Assembly: GCA_918026815.1 (NCBI GenBank)
Contig: CAKJVC010000147.1
Location: forward strand, 62,001-126,000
Origin: Chalara sp. BL73
Lineage: Eukaryota > Ascomycota > Leotiomycetes > Helotiales
Length of the DNA stretch: 64,000 nucleotides
Direction of reading: 5' to 3'
Shown: piece by piece, positions 58,404 to 64,000 of the stretch
How positions within the stretch are numbered: position 1 is the stretch's first letter
Layout: every line of letters starts with the position of its first letter
The notes under the pieces: model-generated
What the model was told of the DNA's origin: nothing
The model's database searches: none
The model's input: only the letters and a program-made list of their open reading frames with translations
Position numbers and translations under genes: made by a program

Positions 58404-59253
58404 CTTTAATATGCCACCCTTTCTCGCTAACCCAATCTCCTGCAAAGATATTCAGTGTATAGCTGTATACTTAGAACCAAAAATAAGTTCCCAATTGACG
58501 ATCCACGGAAGAAGCATGCACGCGTGAGAAACCTTCCCGCCCATATATACGCAAAACAGCCGGGCAACAAAATCTCTCCGATTATCCTATCTTTGTCGAT
58601 GCGTCGTACCAGCTCGGAAGTCCGGGTGCAAAGGTTCCCCCGCAGCGACGCCGTTGCCGAGGCTGTTCCGGATGGGTTGACGCACGCGAGGCTGGGGGGG
58701 GGGTTCAAACGGTTGACATCATAAGGCTGAACGATGCGGAGGGGTTCGAGTATATGTTTCAATAGACGACCGTGTCAGGGTGGCATGACGAAGAGCGGGG
58801 AGATGAAATCGAGAATAATTTTGGGCTGGCGAGAACTGTGTGAGCTGTTTGTTGGACGTATGTAGAAAGTTCAATTAAGTAAGTGGTGGGGAAGTTTTCC
58901 CCCGATGATGTGATGTGGGTAGTAGGTAAGGAGAGAAGAGAAGAGAGATGATACAAGTATTGATGATATAAAGGTTCCTCCTAAAGGAAATGAAAAAGAA
59001 CCCGATAAAGTGTCTACCAAGATTGTAGCGCCTAAGAACATAGTTTCATGAATGAAAGATGATGGTGAGCGGGGGGCGAAAAGGGGTAGCGAGAAAGTGG
59101 CTTTCCTACAAACGACATCATCCTTAAAACATGAGCAATCAATTCTCTATATGCATACTAAGATAATATCAACAACGCAAGGCTGCTATAATTCAACCAG
59201 AAGCCCATAAATCAATAATGTATCGTGAACCTAATAATGCAATAAAACGTTGA
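58404..59253. other. Intergenic between oxidoreductase promoter and NRPS 3' end
   Basis: 850 bp, no gene seen. A run of ten G lies at about 58,696-58,705. The left part should hold the oxidoreductase promoter. Confidence 0.5.
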
Positions 59254-62200
59254 CTAAGACACGGCGTGCGCGTAAATTTCAACGAAACTCTCGATCATCC
59301 CCTCGGCTTCGGGAACTGATAGAATACTGGTCGGCGCAAAAATGCCGATATCGGCATTGTCATTGCGATGTCTGATCTCTATCTCGATGGATGGCTAAAT
59401 CCCGTCAGCATTGCATATTATTTTAAGAGCCAGGTAACAGAACGTACCAAATAAGCGTCACACCTTGCGTCCGCGGGAGCGTCAAAACGCGGTTTGTATT
59501 CCACGACAGCTGCTTTCTCCCCTTCCTCCGTGACTTGAGTAAAGAGATGATTATTCTCTGAAGGCGATGTTGAGGTTGAGGTGTCTTTAAGGATATTCAC
59601 GAAACAATTTACCCTCACTCCAGTCCAATTATAGATTTCGTCCAAGCTTGCGCCGATCATGTCTTGAGAGCCAACATGTTGTAGATCTTGTTGAACGCAT
59701 TTCGCGATTTCCTTGACATCGCGCGATAGAGGTGATAGAATGAGTAGTGGCAAGATATTTAAGGTAGGCGCTGGGAGGGTAGGTGCCAAGGTCCGGTTCG
59801 CAAGGTAGATACCAAAGACTATGGATGAGGGTGAAGAGGCTGTCTTAGCATAGGTTTGTGCGAGAAAGGCAAGGAGAATGGCATCAGTCGTTGTGCCTTG
59901 GGACCTGGCGAAGGATTTCAAGGGAGGCAAGGAGATAGATGCGTGAAAAACTTCTGTTCGTTGAAAATCAGATGCTGTGGTGATTGGGACAGGGGACTGG
60001 GTAAAATTGCGATGTTCAAGATAGGTTTTCCATTTGTCCTCCGTAGACTCCCTAGCAGATATAGATTGTGCAATAAAGGTCTTCAAGCTCAAATTCGGTC
60101 CATCTGGGGTGGTTTGACTGAAGTAAAGTGATTGAAGCTCACTAATTAGAAGTGGGAGACTGATGCCATCATATAATGCATGATGAATTTTTAGTCTCAG
60201 TTGCGAGGCATTATTTTCAATAGTGTTGACCATCAGTTTCAAAGGTGGCTTTACCAAATCAGCAGGATTGGTTTGAGATATTTCAAAAGAACCAGAATCT
60301 GTGGAACCGACTTGATTTGGTGGATCCTCGAAAACTACTTGCAGTATCTTCGAGTCATTCTCGAAAAATCCAGTGCGCAGGATATCATGCCTCTTCAGAA
60401 GCAAGCTCCATGCCCGATCTAGTTTCTCTTTGTCAATCCGACCAATGATCATGTAGGTGAATGTTGGGTAGAATAATGTTCCCCGAGAGACTTGCCACAT
60501 TCGAATCATGTGGAGCTGCCCGGCTGTGATAGGAATTACGGATTGAATCTTCCCGAGACCAAATCCCTTGATAGTGGTATAAAGACTAGAAGATGGAGTT
60601 TCTCGGGGCAGAATTGCGTCGACATCAGCCAATTTAGACTCAGGAACTGTATCTTGGTGCACTGATTTGGCCATGGCAGAAACTGTTTGCGCTCGAAGGA
60701 TCTCAGATACGCTGAGGCTGATGCTATGGGATCGGAGTAGCGCAGGAAGCTTGAGTATTAGAATTGAGTCAAGACCAAGCTGGAAGATAGTTGAGTCTTT
60801 GTGTATCATTTCCTCCTCCACATCAGACAGTTCGTGTAAGGCTTTTCTTATAATGCTTTCAGTACTACTCCACGTTTCATCATCAAGTTCCGGGATAGGC
60901 ATGAGAATCTCCTTCCTTTCTGATATTTGGAAACTTGGTAAACCACAAATTGATATACCTTTCTCGCTGGAGTCAAAAGCCGAATCATTAGGATTTTCAA
61001 TAATCCGTCGGAGGACAGTATCTAACATGTTGATGATACCCTCGGTCTCCATATCGTTACGAGCGATCGACTTGCAAGCCGTCGTCCAGGATAGATACTC
61101 CCCATCAACAATTTGCATCTCAACACAGATCGGAAACTCGACCTCAGCAGTACCATAGATTGACTCGTACAATTTGCTGCCTTGGTAGAGAGGGCATCTG
61201 CCTTGGTAGATGAACAATGTATCAAATAAAGTGCTATCCCCGCCTGATCCTCGCGAAGCTAAAGCATACGCTTGAGCTGTGCCGAGAGGGAAGTGCTGAT
61301 ACTGACGTATTTTGTCGCCCATATCTTGCATATATTTAAGCATCTCACTCAGACTTCCATGAAGGACGGAGCGTATCGCCACAGTGTTCATTAACGGGAA
61401 CATTAATTGCTCGGCTTCTTCTGAGTCCCGGCATGCGAGAACAGATCCGAATACGACATCAAGCTGACCCATGAGATGAGCAAGAACTAAAGTCCAACAA
61501 GTTTGTCCCAACGCCTGTAAAGTGATACGCTGAAATTTGCACACTTGCTCAATACCTTTCAGAGAAAGCTGAGATCGCCGTTCTAGCCGATAGACTTTAT
61601 CAACATCCTGAATCTGAGAAGCATCCTTTCTAGGAGATGCCGCAAGAGGTAAGTTCGATAATGTGTTTTTCCAGAAAGTTTTGGCCTCGTTCGTGGTAGA
61701 TTTGAAGACCTCGTTTAAGAAAGGTACGAAGTCAGGGCTGATAGAAAGCTTCCCATGGTAGGTATCATAGATCATTTGGTGGAGCAAGCGAAGGGAGCTT
61801 CCATCATATAGAGCATGAGAGGCGGCAATGACCATATAGCGACCTCTTCCTACTGATAAGAATTGAACCTGAAACAAACTACCTCTTTCTGCAAGACTAA
61901 TCGATTTACTTCTGAAATGTTGAAGAAAACGAATAACATCTTGGTCGGATGCTTCAGTGATACCAATATGCTTTTTGTGGATTACTTGCGCATAGCTGAT
62001 GGGTATTCGAGGATGGTCAATCTTAACAAATGAGGTTCGTAAAATCGGCGACTCTCGTACCACATGTTCTATCGCCTTCTTCAATTTTGACATATCAACA
62101 TTCATGTCCAATTTGAAAGCTTCAATATTGAAGTACCGCTCATATTTTGACTTCAGCATTTCGTTCACCATGCTTTGCTGAAGAGGGGTTGCGGGCCAGA

Positions 62201-64000
62201 CTGCCTCTATATCAACAGGTATAGCTCCCTGCTTCTCAAGATACTTGGTAATATCTTTGCTCAATCGCTGTGCAGTACTCTCTGATTCCACATAGGAGTC
62301 ATCTTCAACCTTCGAGGACATTTGGAGGAGCATGTTTGGAATCGTTTGACTTCGGATGATGACACTGACTGGAAGCTTGATATTTCGACGCTTCAACCTC
62401 GACGACAGCTTAATAACATCAATACTGTCAAGTCCGAGCTCGAAAATTGAAGAATTTTCTTTGATCATGGTTTCCTTGATATCTGCCAAAACAGCAATTT
62501 CGGTGCGAATAATTTGAGCATCATGCGTCTGATTAAGCAAGGCTTTCTGTGAGGCATCGCCAGGATGAGTGGTACTAACGGTGGGCACAACCCTCCCACT
62601 CCGACTCGGAGTTTTTGGTGTTGTTGCGATGCTGCTCTTTCCGCCAATAGTATTTGATGCGGAGTGTTTGATAATCGTACTTAAGGTCAGCTCCATTTGA
62701 TGCAGGAGCTCAATTGTGGTTTCTTTCGTAATAAATGATGCTTGTGCAACAATTGTCAAATTCAGCCTGCCATCTGGATGAAGAGTCGCCTCAAATGCGA
62801 GTGGATACTATTTTCATTAGTACATCACAACAGTCAATTCTGAGATTCACTTACATCAGCAATCTGGTCGCCACCCAATTGTGTCCAAAAGCCGTCCGCA
62901 TACTTTTCATCCCTCTTCTCTGCTCGTTGAAAAACAAACAATGTATCAAAGAGAGCCTCCCCCGGCCGTGCCGGGCTCCATTTCTGAATATCATTCAAAG
63001 GCGTATGCTGGTGATCTTGCATCTGCATAATGTAATCATGACATGCTGAGATTAGAGATCTTGCGGTCATGTTTTGCTCGATTTGAATGCTGAAAGGGAC
63101 TGTATTAAACATTGGGCCAATAACCTTTTCAGCATCTTCAAAGTCAATTGCTCGGCCAGAAGTTACAATTCCGATGGTCATATTCTGGGATGAGATCCGT
63201 TGGAGGACAGAAAGCCATGAGGCTTGGATGAGCGCTTGAGGAAATACACCGAGTCGTTTACGTAGTGATTCAAGCCCATTAAGACTTGCGACAATTTTCG
63301 TAGCAACAATATTTCCTACGGACTTTGAATTAGTGGAAATTTTCTGGTTGGACCAGTTTCGGAGATGATTGGTCCAAAACTCTCTTGCTCCTAGTGTCCT
63401 GACGAGAGGGCCATGAGCAAGTGATGAGTGGAAGGATGGCCCATACTCCAGGCTTTTAAATCCTTCATACTCATCAATAATTCGATATAATAGCATGCTC
63501 AAGCTGTTGCCGTCATAAAGGCCATGAAATATCAGGATGGACATGGTCTCTTCCCTTGGAGATGAAACCAGCGAAACGTTGAATGGAGCCTTCAATGCAT
63601 CAGATTTGCTAAGCTGGTTTATCTCGAGCAAGGTCGAGTCCACCTTGACAACTAACTCATTTAAGACAACCTGAGCGAAGCCATCATCAGTCGCTACAAA
63701 TTTTGTGCGAAGAATCTGCAATTTATGCACAACAGTATTCAGTGCGGCAAGAAGCTTTTTTGAATCTACCCCATTGCAAAGGCGGAAGTCAAACTTATTG
63801 AAGTAAAGAGGGCTCTCGCTATCAAGAAATTGATAGATCATTCCTTCTTGCATAGGCGTACACGGTGCAATGCACTCGACCTCCATACTACTAATCTCAA
63901 GCTCGTTGCAGATATCGGTCATATGCTTCTGAGAGAATGCAGTAATATTCTGGCTTGCTGCAATATACGCGTTTCCAGCCTCATGGCCTATCGGATCGGT
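59254..64000 (-). CDS. sidC: Nonribosomal peptide synthetase, C-terminal part (ferrichrome-type siderophore synthetase, sidC/NPS2-like)
   Basis: Partial: the frame is open at the window edge and the N-terminal modules lie beyond it. Three visible exons, 62855-64000, 59448-62807 and 59254-59394, give 1548 aa. Domain order is C-T-C-T-C. Condensation motifs H-x3-DG are HGLYDG in the first, HALYDG in the second and HHALYDG in the third; each has the S/C-T/A-PMQ or TPLQQ-like start. The two carrier domains have phosphopantetheine serines in LGLDS (FELGLDSIDVIKL and FQLGLDSILILKL). No adenylation domain is seen in this part. A terminal pair of T-C units without adenylation is the hallmark of ferrichrome/ferricrocin synthetases, which join hydroxamate ornithines to small amino acids for iron storage. 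The final exon gives 46 residues after the last C domain. Confidence 0.85.

Noticed and set aside
1..64000. CRISPR array, insertion sequences, rRNA genes or prokaryotic operons
   Set aside because: No regularly spaced repeats and no rRNA-like sequence; gene structure is clearly eukaryotic.

Overview
The window is nuclear DNA from a filamentous ascomycete (Pezizomycotina). Almost every gene is broken by short introns of about 45-160 nt with GT..AG (sometimes GC..AG) ends and a CTAAC/CTGAC branch motif. The gene set is fungal: elongation factor 3, Zn2Cys6 transcription factors, a hybrid histidine kinase, a DUR3 urea transporter, a Clr5-ankyrin protein and a ferrichrome-type siderophore synthetase. 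The style of the Clr5-ankyrin and Cys-rich genes would suit a leotiomycete, but that placement is inference. Exon joins were worked out by hand from splice motifs, reading phase and family knowledge, with no transcript data.

Layout. 1-9 kb: a BBC1-type SH3 protein of actin patches and a Zn2Cys6 regulator. 9.8-11.5 kb: a senescence/spartin-domain protein. 11.5-17.5 kb: gene-poor, with two small multi-exon genes (a GMF-type actin regulator at 14.4 kb and a DUF1115 C-terminal protein at 15.6 kb) and possible degraded transposon DNA. 17.5-21 kb: a Clr5-ankyrin protein. 21.9-24.3 kb: DUR3 on the minus strand, with a cluster of GATA sites upstream. 25.9-27 kb: a secreted protein of Cys-rich repeats. 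28.7-31.5 kb: a second Zn2Cys6 regulator with about eleven exons. 31.5-35.8 kb: sparse DNA. 35.8 kb: COA4, a twin CX9C mitochondrial protein. 36.6-41.1 kb: a PAS-type hybrid histidine kinase. 41-45.4 kb: a nearly perfect 2.2-kb tandem duplication that starts inside the kinase's last intron. 45.8-48.9 kb: an AAA ATPase. 49.5-50.8 kb: mitochondrial malate dehydrogenase. 51.4-54.9 kb: eEF3. 57.1-58.4 kb: an MDR oxidoreductase. 59.3 kb to the window edge: the C-terminal part (C-T-C-T-C) of a nonribosomal peptide synthetase.

Most of the window is an ordinary mix of housekeeping and accessory genes with no obvious shared pathway. The notable points are a frame-neutral 18-nt microexon carrying the kinase's phosphoacceptor histidine next to a GC-AG intron, three GC-AG introns in three genes, the unmutated tandem duplication, two related GC-rich hairpins in 3' flanks, the Cys-rich repeat protein, and the terminal siderophore-synthetase modules.
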